From JBCCRH01 sp039208045 (GTDB taxonomy: Bacteria; Bacteroidota; Bacteroidia; Chitinophagales; Saprospiraceae): 54,361 bases of DNA. The notes under the pieces were generated by a model, which did no database searches, had not been told where the DNA came from, and saw nothing but the letters and a program-made list of their open reading frames with translations. Shown piece by piece: positions 41,662-51,138 of the stretch. Both the position numbers and the translations under genes were made by a program. The stretch's first letter is position 1, and every line of letters begins with the position of its first letter. The stretch spans positions 1 through 54,361 of the forward strand of contig JBCCRH010000001.1 in assembly GCA_039208045.1 (NCBI GenBank), written 5' to 3'.

Positions 41662-44649
41662 ATGACAAAATTTCTAACCAGTAGAAAGGGGTATGCTCTT
41701 CTGCGAAGCAAAAATAGACTACTCCTGGCTTTATTCCTGCTGACCAGTCCATCCCTTTTTAGCCAAACTCAAGTTTCAGGAACGATCACCGATGAAAATG
41801 CAGAGCCTTTAATTGGTGTGAATATCCTCATCAAAGGCTCTTCTGATGGTACTGTATCGGATATCAATGGTAGCTATACTTTAGAAGCTAGGCAAGGCGA
41901 CATCCTTATCTTTTCCTACACAGGATATGATGCTCAAGAAGTAAGAGTTGATGAAACAAGTAACATCAATGTTGTCCTTGTTTCTGGGAAGCTACTTGAG
42001 GAGGTGGTGGTCATTGGCTATGGTACGACAACGGTAAAAGATGCTACCGGCTCTGTTGCTAGTTTGTCAGAACGAAATTTTAACAAAGGAAATATGGTTA
42101 CCCCAGAAAATCTACTCAATGGGAAGATAGCAGGCTTAACCATAAATACGGGAGGCGAACCGGGCTCCGGCTCTACGATTAGAATACGTGGAGGTTCTTC
42201 TTTGGGCGCTTCTAATGATCCATTAATTGTTATCAATGGCTTACCTATTTCCAATAATACTATTGGTGGTGCCCGTTCGATTCTTAGTACCATTAACCCC
42301 AATGATATTGAGTCATTCACCGTTTTAAAGGATGCTTCTGCAACTGCTATTTATGGTTCGAGGGCCGCTAATGGCGTCATTATTATTACTACAAAAGATG
42401 GTGGCCAAAACCTGAAGGTAGAGTTGAATACACAAATTGGCCTTAGCACCTTGCCCAATACCATTGATGTTTTTTCAGCAGAGGAGTACCGTGCCTTGAT
42501 TACAGAGCAGCGACCAGATTTAATGGGGATGCTGGGAGATGCTAATACCGATTGGCAAGAGGAGATTTACGAAGATGTAGTGATCCACAATCACAATCTA
42601 TCCTTAGAAGGCGCTTTGGTGAAGAATATTCCAATGCGCTTGTCTTTGAACCATACCAATCAACCAGGGATACGCCTAACGTCTGAATTTCAAAGAAACT
42701 CAGCTGGCTTGATGCTCTCGCCTAAACTATTGGACAATAGTCTAAAAATTACGGTCAATGCAAATGTTTCTCAAGAACAAAATCGCTTTGCCGAAGGGCA
42801 GGAAGGCAATGCCCTTGCTTTTGATCCTACCCAACCCGTTCGGGATGTCAATTCTCCTTTTGGTGGCTTTTTTCAATATTGGGACGATAATGGTGATGGG
42901 GTATTAAATGCATCTGACTTAACACCTATTGCTCCTGGAAATCCCGTAGCCTCCCTTTTGCAGCGCAATGCGATTAGTGAAGTCATTCGACTGTATGGAA
43001 ATATAAAATTGGATTACCAGTTTCCATTTATGCCAGCATTAAGTGCGGTGGTGAATGTGGGAATAGACGATGCTTCATCAGAGGGTTCTACCTCTTGGTC
43101 AGAAGAGAGCATTATCACACAACCCGATGGAACGTTTCTGGGTTCGGAATCGACCTATACTAATGATCAAAGAAATGCTTTATTTGATAGTTATTTGAAT
43201 TACAACAAGCAGCTGAATGATAAAGTAAGCGTAGCAGCAACGGCGGGTTATTCTTACCAGCGTTTTGAGGGTCAAGGATTTTTCTCGGGAGAGTTATTAA
43301 ATGACAATCCAGATACAGAGCCCATTTTTACTCAAGAGACAGATCTTATTTTGATTGGCTTCTTTGGTCGGACGGATCTTTCTTTCTTTGACAAATACCT
43401 CCTCACCCTATCCTACCGAAGAGACGGAACGTCAAGGTTTAGTGAAGATAACCGATGGGGTAACTTTCCCGCAGTAGCATTTGCTTGGAGGCTACGAGAG
43501 GACTTATTTCCTTCTTCTAATGTAGTGTCGAATCTTAAACTTAGATTGGGCTGGGGGGTGACTGGGCAACAAGATATTGGCACCGATGCAGCAGACCTCT
43601 ATTTGTCGAGATATAACCTGGGTATCCCTGCTTCGCAATACCCTTTTGGCCTTGAAAATATTGCGATTGGACAGCCACAGTTTAGAAATGAAGAATTGAA
43701 ATGGGAGGAAACAACGACCTACAATATAGGCTTAGATTATGGATTTTTAAATGAAAGATTAAGAGGAACCGTTGAATACTTCTATAAACAATCGGATGAT
43801 TTATTGGCTTTTGCTGCCATATCTGATGGCTCTAATTTTAGTAATGCAGGATTCCAGAACATAGGAAGTTTCACCTCACAAGGTGTGGAGTTTTCAGTTG
43901 ACTTTGAGGTGTTTCAAGATAATTTGAATAAAAAAGCTTTCAATTGGAATGTGGGCTTTAATGCCACCATTATCAGAACAGAAATTGAAGAACTGGCACT
44001 AGAGCAAGATGTACGAACGGGGAATATTGGTGGAGGTGTTGGTGGTACAATTCAGTTGCATCGAGTAGGCTTTGCTCCTTATAAGTTCTTTGTGTACAAA
44101 CAAATTTACGATAGTAATGGGAACCCGATTGAAGGCGCTTATGCGGATTTGAATGGCGATAATATCATCAATGATGATGATAGATATTTACACCAAAATA
44201 ACCAACCTGAAGCTACTTTGGGATTCTATTCTCAAATGTCCTACCACAATTTTGAATTGTCCTTTAATATGAGGGCCAGTTTAGGAAACTATATTTATAA
44301 CAATGTGAATTCGTCAAGGGCACAGTTGAATCTGTTACAAAACAATGCTGTTTTAGGTAATGTGCCTACCCATGTTTTGGAAACTAATTTTAATGCTACC
44401 CCAACGGTAATCCTGTCCGACCATTTTATCGAAGATGGCTCCTTTTTGCGAATGGACAATATTACGCTTGGATATAATTTTGGACAAATTCTGAATACTA
44501 CAATCAATGCGCGATTGAGTGCTGGGGTTCAGAATGTATTTGTGATAACCAATTATTCAGGTTTGGACCCTGAACTATTCAGTGGAATTGATAATACCAT
44601 TTTTCCTCGTGCGAGGACCTTTTTGCTAAGCGTCAATTTTACATTCTAA
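41662..44649 (+). CDS. SusC/RagA-type TonB-dependent outer-membrane transporter
   Basis: 995 residues. A signal peptide (to about residue 34, SLFSQ) is followed by a carboxypeptidase-regulatory-like domain (QVSGTITDENAEPLIGVNIL), a TonB-box-like stretch (LEEVVVIGYGT) and a plug domain (GSTIRIRGGSSLGASNDPLI; FTVLKDASATAIYGSRAANG, the SusC hallmark). The remainder is a 22-strand barrel ending in SVNFTF. It imports oligosaccharides, here probably beta-1,4-galacto-oligosaccharides, across the outer membrane with SusD as lid. It is the first gene of a six-gene operon; susD starts 20 bases after it. Confidence 0.95.
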   Translation: MTKFLTSRKGYALLRSKNRLLLALFLLTSPSLFSQTQVSGTITDENAEPLIGVNILIKGSSDGTVSDINGSYTLEARQGDILIFSYTGYDAQEVRVDETSNINVVLVSGKLLEEVVVIGYGTTTVKDATGSVASLSERNFNKGNMVTPENLLNGKIAGLTINTGGEPGSGSTIRIRGGSSLGASNDPLIVINGLPISNNTIGGARSILSTINPNDIESFTVLKDASATAIYGSRAANGVIIITTKDGGQNLKVELNTQIGLSTLPNTIDVFSAEEYRALITEQRPDLMGMLGDANTDWQEEIYEDVVIHNHNLSLEGALVKNIPMRLSLNHTNQPGIRLTSEFQRNSAGLMLSPKLLDNSLKITVNANVSQEQNRFAEGQEGNALAFDPTQPVRDVNSPFGGFFQYWDDNGDGVLNASDLTPIAPGNPVASLLQRNAISEVIRLYGNIKLDYQFPFMPALSAVVNVGIDDASSEGSTSWSEESIITQPDGTFLGSESTYTNDQRNALFDSYLNYNKQLNDKVSVAATAGYSYQRFEGQGFFSGELLNDNPDTEPIFTQETDLILIGFFGRTDLSFFDKYLLTLSYRRDGTSRFSEDNRWGNFPAVAFAWRLREDLFPSSNVVSNLKLRLGWGVTGQQDIGTDAADLYLSRYNLGIPASQYPFGLENIAIGQPQFRNEELKWEETTTYNIGLDYGFLNERLRGTVEYFYKQSDDLLAFAAISDGSNFSNAGFQNIGSFTSQGVEFSVDFEVFQDNLNKKAFNWNVGFNATIIRTEIEELALEQDVRTGNIGGGVGGTIQLHRVGFAPYKFFVYKQIYDSNGNPIEGAYADLNGDNIINDDDRYLHQNNQPEATLGFYSQMSYHNFELSFNMRASLGNYIYNNVNSSRAQLNLLQNNAVLGNVPTHVLETNFNATPTVILSDHFIEDGSFLRMDNITLGYNFGQILNTTINARLSAGVQNVFVITNYSGLDPELFSGIDNTIFPRARTFLLSVNFTF

Positions 44650-44669
44650 AATTTTAAAAAATATCAATA

Positions 44670-46247
44670 ATGAGATGGACTATAATCGCTTTGGTATTGC
44701 TTCTGGCGGGGTGTACTAAAGACTTAGATGTTACTCCAGGAGATAGTAATATATTACTAGCAGAAGATTTTTACAATAGCCCTAATGCTTATAGGCAGGC
44801 CCTTGCGGGTGTATATAGTAACTTAGCTTTAGTAGGAGCAAAAGGGCCTAATGAGTCCAACATTTCAGGATTAGATGCTGGGACGAGCCAATACGGCAGG
44901 AGCTTGTGGTATCTACAGGTACTCTCCACCGATGAGGTCATTTGGTCATGGGAAAATGACCCTGGCACTGCCGAAATCCAACGTTCTACCTGGGTTGCCA
45001 ATAATGTTTTGCTTCGAGGGCTATACGGGAGAGCAATGGCTTCGGTAGCTTTCGCTAATGAGTTTTTACGACAAACAACGGATGCCAAATTAAATGACCG
45101 AGGAGTGGGCGAATCCTTGCAAGAAGAAATCACTGTGTACCGCGCCGAAGCAAGGTTTTTAAGAGCACTATCGTACTACCATCTTTTGGATTTATTTGGC
45201 AGATGTACGTTTGTAACGGAAAACGATCCTGTGGGTGGGTTCCAGGCACCACAAATCGAAGGAACAGCATTATTTGATTTTATAGAGCGTGAATTATTAG
45301 CTATTGAAGCTGATCTCGTTGCTCCTCGACAAAATGAATATGGCCGAGCCGACCAAGCAGCAGCTTGGATGCTGTTGGCAAAAATCTATTTAAATGCTGA
45401 GGTTTACACGGGCAGTGACCGCTATGCAGACTGCTTAAACTACTGCCAACAAACTATTAATAGCCCTTATGAATTAGCAGCAAACTACATGGAACTTTTC
45501 ATGGCAGACAACAATGATAATGGAGCTACTCGCGAGATCATCTTCCCCATCCAATCGGATGGTATCGTCACTCAGAACTGGGGCCCAACTACGATGATGG
45601 TCAACGGACAAGTGGGGGCACAAGAAGGGAACGGCGAAGATTTTGGTGTTGCCTCAGGAGGCTGGGGAGGAGCATTGAGGGTACCTCAGCGATTTTCAGA
45701 AATTTTCAGGAATGGCACCTACGATAACGATAGTCGGAATACCTTAATTACGGCTGATCGAACGATTGAAATAACTGCTGTAGATGATCGAAATACGGGA
45801 TACATTATCGGCAAATGGTCCAATAGAACCTCCAATGGAGGAACGGGTAGTTCTAATAGTTTTGTAGATACAGATTTTCCGATGTTTCGCTTGGGAGATG
45901 TGTATTTGATGTTTGCAGAAGCAGCTTTACGCAGCAACACGGCTCTTTCAGAAGCAGTCGACTATTTTAATTTGCTAAGGCAAAGAGCAGGCAACCCCCG
46001 GCTCATCTCATCTTCCGATTTGACCCTTGATCTGTTGATAGAAGAACGCTTAGTGGAGCTACATTGGGAATCTCACCGACGGCAAGACTTGATTCGCTTT
46101 GGCCAATTTACAGGCAATACCTACAATTGGTCATTAAAAGGCAATTCTAACCTTGGAGGTGCTATCGCTGCTTTTAGGAAGTTGTATCCACTACCTGCTG
46201 AAAGCCTTGCGGCAAATCCCAACTTAAAACAAAACGAGGGGTATTAG
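44670..46247 (+). CDS. SusD/RagB-type surface glycan-binding lipoprotein
   Basis: 525 residues, with lipobox LLLAGC (Cys15) followed by TKDLDVTPGDSNILL. TPR-like helices carry the SusD features FYNSPNAYRQALAGVYSNLA, YRAEARFLRALSYYHLLDLF, and RLGDVYLMFAEAALRSN near 400. The C-terminal SLAANPNLKQNEGY is typical. SusD forms a hinged lid on SusC and captures glycan at the surface. It follows susC directly. Unlike the rest of the operon, it is separated from the next gene by 130 bases that contain a palindromic repeat. Confidence 0.94.
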   Translation: MRWTIIALVLLLAGCTKDLDVTPGDSNILLAEDFYNSPNAYRQALAGVYSNLALVGAKGPNESNISGLDAGTSQYGRSLWYLQVLSTDEVIWSWENDPGTAEIQRSTWVANNVLLRGLYGRAMASVAFANEFLRQTTDAKLNDRGVGESLQEEITVYRAEARFLRALSYYHLLDLFGRCTFVTENDPVGGFQAPQIEGTALFDFIERELLAIEADLVAPRQNEYGRADQAAAWMLLAKIYLNAEVYTGSDRYADCLNYCQQTINSPYELAANYMELFMADNNDNGATREIIFPIQSDGIVTQNWGPTTMMVNGQVGAQEGNGEDFGVASGGWGGALRVPQRFSEIFRNGTYDNDSRNTLITADRTIEITAVDDRNTGYIIGKWSNRTSNGGTGSSNSFVDTDFPMFRLGDVYLMFAEAALRSNTALSEAVDYFNLLRQRAGNPRLISSSDLTLDLLIEERLVELHWESHRRQDLIRFGQFTGNTYNWSLKGNSNLGGAIAAFRKLYPLPAESLAANPNLKQNEGY

Positions 46248-46254
46248 TATCGTG

Positions 46255-46340
46255 TAACAAAAATAAGTTTTAAGGCCACGCGGATTACAAATCCACTAGG
46301 CGCGGGCCAAGCTTTAAAGAAAAAAGCCTAGCACGCGCGC
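46255..46340 (+). repeat. ~80-bp palindromic dispersed repeat, copy D, inside the galactan operon
   Basis: ACAAAAATAAGTTTTAAGGC, then CACGCGGATTACAAATCCAC, TAGGCGCGGGCCAAGCTTTA and AAAAAAGCCTAGCACGCGC reproduce the repeat in the plus orientation. The first base lies 8 bases after the susD stop and the end 38 bases before the susE-like ATG, so any operon transcript includes it. Confidence 0.88.
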
Positions 46341-46377
46341 AAAATTCCTCTGACTTTCAACTTTTAAATCAATAACA

Positions 46378-47526
46378 ATGAAAAATATATTCTCCTTATT
46401 TCTCCTATCCGTTTTTTCCATTTTTCTCTTTACGGCTTGTGAAGAAGACGATGATTTAATCTTCATTGCCGTACCAAGTGAAGAAGGCGTTGCCTTTATC
46501 AATACCTTTTCGTCCAACTATTTATTATCACAAGAGACAGAAGATAATTTAGCGGAACGCTTTGTTTGGAATCAAGCAGACTTTGGCGCACCTACCAATG
46601 TCAACTACGATCTGCAAGCCTCTCTTTCCTCAAGCTTTGATGTTTTTGATTTAATCGGAACAACCACTGAGACCAATTTCTCCATAAGTATTGGACAGCT
46701 AATGGATTATGCAGCGCTATTAGGCTTAGATGATGATCCTGCCACAACCGATGTAGACGGAAATCCCAATAATACAGGAACTATTTACTTCCGATTGAGG
46801 GCTTATGCGGGAGCTGGCACCGGAAATAATACCGAGATGGTATCAGCTATCATTAGCCTAAATGTAGAAGTGATAGAGCAAGTTGCCACAGGCGTGTGTG
46901 CTGGTGTTTTTGCACTCGGAGATGCTTTAGTAGATGCTCAATGGGAATGGAGTACCGCAATTAATATTGCTTGCGAATTGGATGTGTTAACGACAAAGGT
47001 CAATCTGACCAATGGGACGTTCCGCTTTTTTACCACCGAATTTGATTGGGCTTCGAGCTTAAATTATCCCTATTTTATTGGCGAAGGCTATACCATTGAC
47101 GCGAATTTTGAAGATGCTATGGATGGTGATAACAACTTTAGATTCATCGGAACACCAGGAATCTACGAAATAGTTATCGACAGAAATGCAAGAACGATTA
47201 CGCTGGAAGAAAGTGGCCCACTATGGATACTAGGCGATGCTACCCCTGATGGATGGAATTGGGGAACTGCAACACCTGCCACAGAAAATACTGTAGATGT
47301 ATGGAGTGCTACTTTAGCTATTAATAATGGTACCTTTCGGTTTTTCAATATTCAGGATGATTGGGGCTCCGGGCTAAATTATCCCTATTTTATTGGCGAA
47401 GGCTATACCATTGACGAAAATTTTGAAGATGCCGAGGATGGCGATAACAATTTTAGATTCATCGGAACACCAGGTACCTATACGATTACGGTCAATGCTA
47501 TTGATAAAACGATTACATTAAACTAA
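46378..47526 (+). CDS. SusE/SusF-like surface glycan-binding lipoprotein with duplicated C-terminal domain
   Basis: 382 residues. The signal peptide ends in FLFTAC (Cys21) followed by EEDDD, a surface-export type acidic run. An N-terminal SusE-type Ig-like domain (about 35-165, ISIGQLMDYAALLGL) precedes two tandem starch-binding-like domains of the SusE/SusF C-terminal type (about 170-278 and 279-382). The two share FRFF......W.S.LNYPYFIGEGYTID and DGDNNFRFIGTPG almost residue for residue. At the DNA level 42 consecutive bases are identical (47060-47101 and 47375-47416), so the duplication is recent. It presumably binds galactan chains at the cell surface. The GH53 gene begins 5 bases later. 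Confidence 0.9.
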   Translation: MKNIFSLFLLSVFSIFLFTACEEDDDLIFIAVPSEEGVAFINTFSSNYLLSQETEDNLAERFVWNQADFGAPTNVNYDLQASLSSSFDVFDLIGTTTETNFSISIGQLMDYAALLGLDDDPATTDVDGNPNNTGTIYFRLRAYAGAGTGNNTEMVSAIISLNVEVIEQVATGVCAGVFALGDALVDAQWEWSTAINIACELDVLTTKVNLTNGTFRFFTTEFDWASSLNYPYFIGEGYTIDANFEDAMDGDNNFRFIGTPGIYEIVIDRNARTITLEESGPLWILGDATPDGWNWGTATPATENTVDVWSATLAINNGTFRFFNIQDDWGSGLNYPYFIGEGYTIDENFEDAEDGDNNFRFIGTPGTYTITVNAIDKTITLN

Positions 47527-47531
47527 CAGCT

Positions 47532-48680
47532 ATGATAAAGTTATTCTTACCCGCTTTTTTCCTCATTAGTTTATCCCTTGTTTCATGCGAATTGAACAAG
47601 GACGTTACTGTACCCGCTTCGCAGCAAGAGCCAGAGGTAGAAACGCCATCTGATTTCTATCGAGGAGCTGACTTATCTTATGTAAATGAAATGGAGGATT
47701 GTGGCGCCAACTATTTTGATGAGCAAGGAACAGAAAAAGATCCTTACCAGATTTTTAAAGATGCAAAAATGGACTTGGTTCGAGTAAGACTATGGCATAG
47801 TCCTGATTGGACTGACTACTCTAACTTTGAGGATGTCAAAAAGACGATTGCCCGTGCGAAAGCATTAGAACTATCCGTTTTGCTTGATTTTCACTATTCC
47901 GATGATTGGGCTGACCCCCAAAAACAACTTGTTCCTGCTGCTTGGTTACCTGTTGTGAATAATACCAGTGTGCTAGGAGACTCAGTCTATAATTATACAT
48001 TTAGAGTTTTAGAAGAGCTGAATCAAGAAGGCTTGCTACCAGAATTTGTACAAATAGGGAACGAAACTAATATTGAGATACTGCAAGACCCTAATGGAAA
48101 TTATGAGCAGATCAATTGGACGCGCAATGCGGCATTAATTAATAAAGGCTTGAAAGCACTACGAGATGCAGCTGCTCAATTCGATCAAAAAATAGAATCT
48201 TTTCTCCATATTGCACAGCCTGAAAATGCCCTTTGGTGGTTTGATGAAGCCCGTCAAAATGGAGTGACTGATTTCGATTGGATTGGTATTTCTTATTATC
48301 CAAAATGGTCCAATTATGCACTAAATCAGCTTCCCAATGCTATTCGAGCACTTACAGAAACCTACAATAAGCCACTCATGGTAGTGGAAACAGCTTATCC
48401 ATTTACATTAAATAATAAAGATAATGCGGGCAATATTTTAGGGCAAGATGCAGCGATTCCAGGATATGAGATCAGTCCTCAAGGGCAATATGATTACCTG
48501 AAAATGTTAGAGGAAAAAATTGAGGAAGGCGGTGGAAGCGGTCTGATTTATTGGGAACCAGCATGGGTGTCAACTTCTTGTTCTACAAGATGGGGACAAG
48601 GCTCTCATTGGGACAATGCCACGCTGTTTGATCAGAATAATCGAGCACATATTGGGATGCAATATTTCAATGGCAATTAG
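47532..48680 (+). CDS. GH53 endo-beta-1,4-galactanase (arabinogalactan endo-hydrolase), lipoprotein
   Basis: 382 residues with lipobox SLVSC (Cys19). The mature protein begins with the GH53 signature YRGADLSYVNEMEDCGANYF and continues LVRVRLWHSPDWTDYSNF and LDFHYSDDWADPQKQ. The acid/base is Glu178 in QIGNETN and the nucleophile Glu286 in MVVETAYPF, both in place. GH53 acts only on beta-1,4-galactan, the side chain of pectic rhamnogalacturonan I, which identifies the substrate of the locus. As a lipoprotein it probably works on the surface to release galacto-oligosaccharides for SusCD. The overall length is normal. Confidence 0.94.
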   Translation: MIKLFLPAFFLISLSLVSCELNKDVTVPASQQEPEVETPSDFYRGADLSYVNEMEDCGANYFDEQGTEKDPYQIFKDAKMDLVRVRLWHSPDWTDYSNFEDVKKTIARAKALELSVLLDFHYSDDWADPQKQLVPAAWLPVVNNTSVLGDSVYNYTFRVLEELNQEGLLPEFVQIGNETNIEILQDPNGNYEQINWTRNAALINKGLKALRDAAAQFDQKIESFLHIAQPENALWWFDEARQNGVTDFDWIGISYYPKWSNYALNQLPNAIRALTETYNKPLMVVETAYPFTLNNKDNAGNILGQDAAIPGYEISPQGQYDYLKMLEEKIEEGGGSGLIYWEPAWVSTSCSTRWGQGSHWDNATLFDQNNRAHIGMQYFNGN

Positions 48681-48685
48681 AAGAT

Positions 48686-51118
48686 ATGTTTAATAACCCA
48701 TTTTTCTTATGTCTTTCCTTTTTGCTGCTCAACAGCTTCTGCTTTTCGCAAAATAGAATAACGAAGACCTTAAGTGAAGGCTGGAAATTCAAAAAAGGAG
48801 CGCTACAGCAACCCATAGCAGTCGACTACAATGACAGCAAGTGGGAAACGGTAAGCATCCCTCACGATTGGGCCATCAAAGGGCCATTTATCCTTGACGG
48901 CAATGGCAGCACGGGAAAGCTACCTTGGAAAGGACAAGGATGGTATCGCAAAGCAATAGATATTCCATCTTCTTATGTGGGGAAACGTTTATACCTCCTT
49001 TTTGATGGAGTGATGGCATTCCCTAAAATCTATCTCAACGGTCAACTAGTTGGGGAATGGGACTACGGATACAATTCATTTTATGTAGACATTACGGAGC
49101 ATGCAAAACCAGGGCAACGAAATATACTGGCCGTTCATGCTGATACTAGAGCGATTGACAGCCGCTGGTATCCCGGAGCGGGGATTTACAGAAAAGTGCA
49201 ATTATTAGCGGTTCACCCAGTCCATGTGGATATTTGGGGGACTTACGTCAATACGCCCATCATTAAGCCGCATTATGCTGATATACGCATCAATACAAGC
49301 ATCAATAATTTTTCTGCGATAAGAGATAGTATAAATATCATTCATGCTATACTTGATAAGGACGGCAATAAAATTGCTGAAGGACAAGTAGGAAAATGGA
49401 TAAAAAGTGGCAAAACAACAGATGTAGAAACGACTATTACGCTACTGGACCCTATTCGATGGGACATAGAAAATCCATACTTATATACTATTCGGACAGA
49501 AATCTATAGCAAAAATAAAAAAGTAGATACCTACACCACCAAGTTTGGAGTTAGGACGATTCGATTTGACCCTGACTATGGGTTTTTCCTAAATGAAAGA
49601 AGGGTACAACTCAATGGCGTAAATCTTCATCACGACCACGGGCCACTTGGAGCTGCTTTTTACCCCAGAGCAATGGAGCGTCAATTGGAGCTAATGAAAG
49701 CAATGGGAGCAAATGCGATTAGGAATAGTCATAATACCGCTGCTCCAGAGCTGCTGGAATTATGCGATCGTATGGGCTTATTGTTTTTCAATGAAGTATT
49801 TGATAAGTATGATGCAAAAGCAGGTATCATGGAGGATACCGATTTTGACCATTTTGCCCATCGAAATATCCGAAACTTTGTCGTTCGAGACAGAAATCAT
49901 CCTTCGCTCTTTTTGTGGAGTGTAGGTAACGAAGTGGTAGATGTTCAGCATAATGAAAACAATGGTTTTCAACGCCTACACACCATGATCAATTATGTAC
50001 GGAAGTATGATATTTCTAGACCTGTAACATTAGTCAATGATCAATTGCATAGTGCTGCCCTTCGACACTTTGATTTGTACGATGTTCATTGTTGGAATTA
50101 TGGCCGACGGTATCGGTTGGCGCGCCAAATGGAGCCAAATAAATCGGTTATTATTAGTGAGTCTGCGTCCACTTTAAGTACCAGAGGATTTTATGAATTT
50201 CCTTTGCCAAAGGAAAAAACGGATTTCACCAAGTCGCTGCAAGTAAGTTCTTATGACCTGCATGCACCTTGGTGGGCAGAAATCGCTGACGATGACTTTA
50301 TGTGGCAGCAAGAAGAGCCTTACATAGCAGGTGAATTTGTCTGGACTGGATTTGATTATTTGGGAGAACCTACCCCCTATTATAATGAAAAGGTAAAGGA
50401 AATGGGATTTACCGACGAGGCGGCTTCCAGAAGCTCCTATTTTGGAATTGTGGATTTAGTAGGAATTCCCAAAGATCGATACTATCTGTACAAAAGTTAT
50501 TGGAAGCCAGACGAAGACCTCATCCATATTTTACCACATTGGAATTGGAAAGAACGAATAGGCCAAAAAGTTCCCGTCTTTGTCTATACCAATGGCGATA
50601 GAGCAGAGCTTTTTGTTAATGGTAAAAGTCAAGGTGTACAGTACAAACAACCGAAAGCTAAAAACTCCACCAAGCGATTTAGACTAATGTGGACGGATGT
50701 CATTTATGAGCCAGGTGAACTAAAAGTAATTGCTTACAAAAGGGCGCATAAAATCGGAGAGCAGACGATTCATACTACCGGTAAAGCAACACAGCTCAGA
50801 CTGACCCCCGATCGAGCGATTATCAATGCTGATGGTCAAGATTTGTCCTATATCCTTGTAGAAGGCTTAGATGCTGATGGCAATGTTGATCCCTTAGCCA
50901 TGAATGAAGTCAGCCTCAAAGTAGCAGGAAGCGGTACGATCATAGGAGTCGGTAATGGTAATCCACAATCCTTTGAGCCTTTTCAAGGAGATCGCGTGCA
51001 ATTATTTTATGGGAAGGCGGTAGTGATTGTAAAAGCTGCCACCTCCTCCGGCCTGATCTCTTTGACTGCGAGTAGTAAAAATCTTGCACCATCAAGTTCG
51101 GAAATTGAGGTAAAATAA
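48686..51118 (+). CDS. GH2 beta-galactosidase
   Basis: 810 residues. A signal peptide (1-21, ending FCFSQ) is followed by the GH2 sugar-binding domain (about 25-190, VSIPHDWAIKGPFILDGNGS), an Ig-like domain (about 195-295) and the TIM barrel (about 300-600). Glu416 in LWSVGNE is the acid/base, and Glu492 in VIISESAS is the likely nucleophile; the HHDHGPLGAAFYPRAMERQL and GEFVWTGFDYLGEPTPY segments are typical. A C-terminal DUF4982-type and Ig-like domain follow. It should remove galactose from the non-reducing ends of galacto-oligosaccharides in the periplasm. It begins 5 bases after the GH53 gene. Confidence 0.93.
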   Translation: MFNNPFFLCLSFLLLNSFCFSQNRITKTLSEGWKFKKGALQQPIAVDYNDSKWETVSIPHDWAIKGPFILDGNGSTGKLPWKGQGWYRKAIDIPSSYVGKRLYLLFDGVMAFPKIYLNGQLVGEWDYGYNSFYVDITEHAKPGQRNILAVHADTRAIDSRWYPGAGIYRKVQLLAVHPVHVDIWGTYVNTPIIKPHYADIRINTSINNFSAIRDSINIIHAILDKDGNKIAEGQVGKWIKSGKTTDVETTITLLDPIRWDIENPYLYTIRTEIYSKNKKVDTYTTKFGVRTIRFDPDYGFFLNERRVQLNGVNLHHDHGPLGAAFYPRAMERQLELMKAMGANAIRNSHNTAAPELLELCDRMGLLFFNEVFDKYDAKAGIMEDTDFDHFAHRNIRNFVVRDRNHPSLFLWSVGNEVVDVQHNENNGFQRLHTMINYVRKYDISRPVTLVNDQLHSAALRHFDLYDVHCWNYGRRYRLARQMEPNKSVIISESASTLSTRGFYEFPLPKEKTDFTKSLQVSSYDLHAPWWAEIADDDFMWQQEEPYIAGEFVWTGFDYLGEPTPYYNEKVKEMGFTDEAASRSSYFGIVDLVGIPKDRYYLYKSYWKPDEDLIHILPHWNWKERIGQKVPVFVYTNGDRAELFVNGKSQGVQYKQPKAKNSTKRFRLMWTDVIYEPGELKVIAYKRAHKIGEQTIHTTGKATQLRLTPDRAIINADGQDLSYILVEGLDADGNVDPLAMNEVSLKVAGSGTIIGVGNGNPQSFEPFQGDRVQLFYGKAVVIVKAATSSGLISLTASSKNLAPSSSEIEVK

Positions 51119-51138
51119 ACACAGAAACGATTAAAACG

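Noticed and set aside
17616..46340. Insertion sequence
   Set aside because: The dispersed repeats have no transposase gene and no clear target-site duplications, so they are non-autonomous at most.
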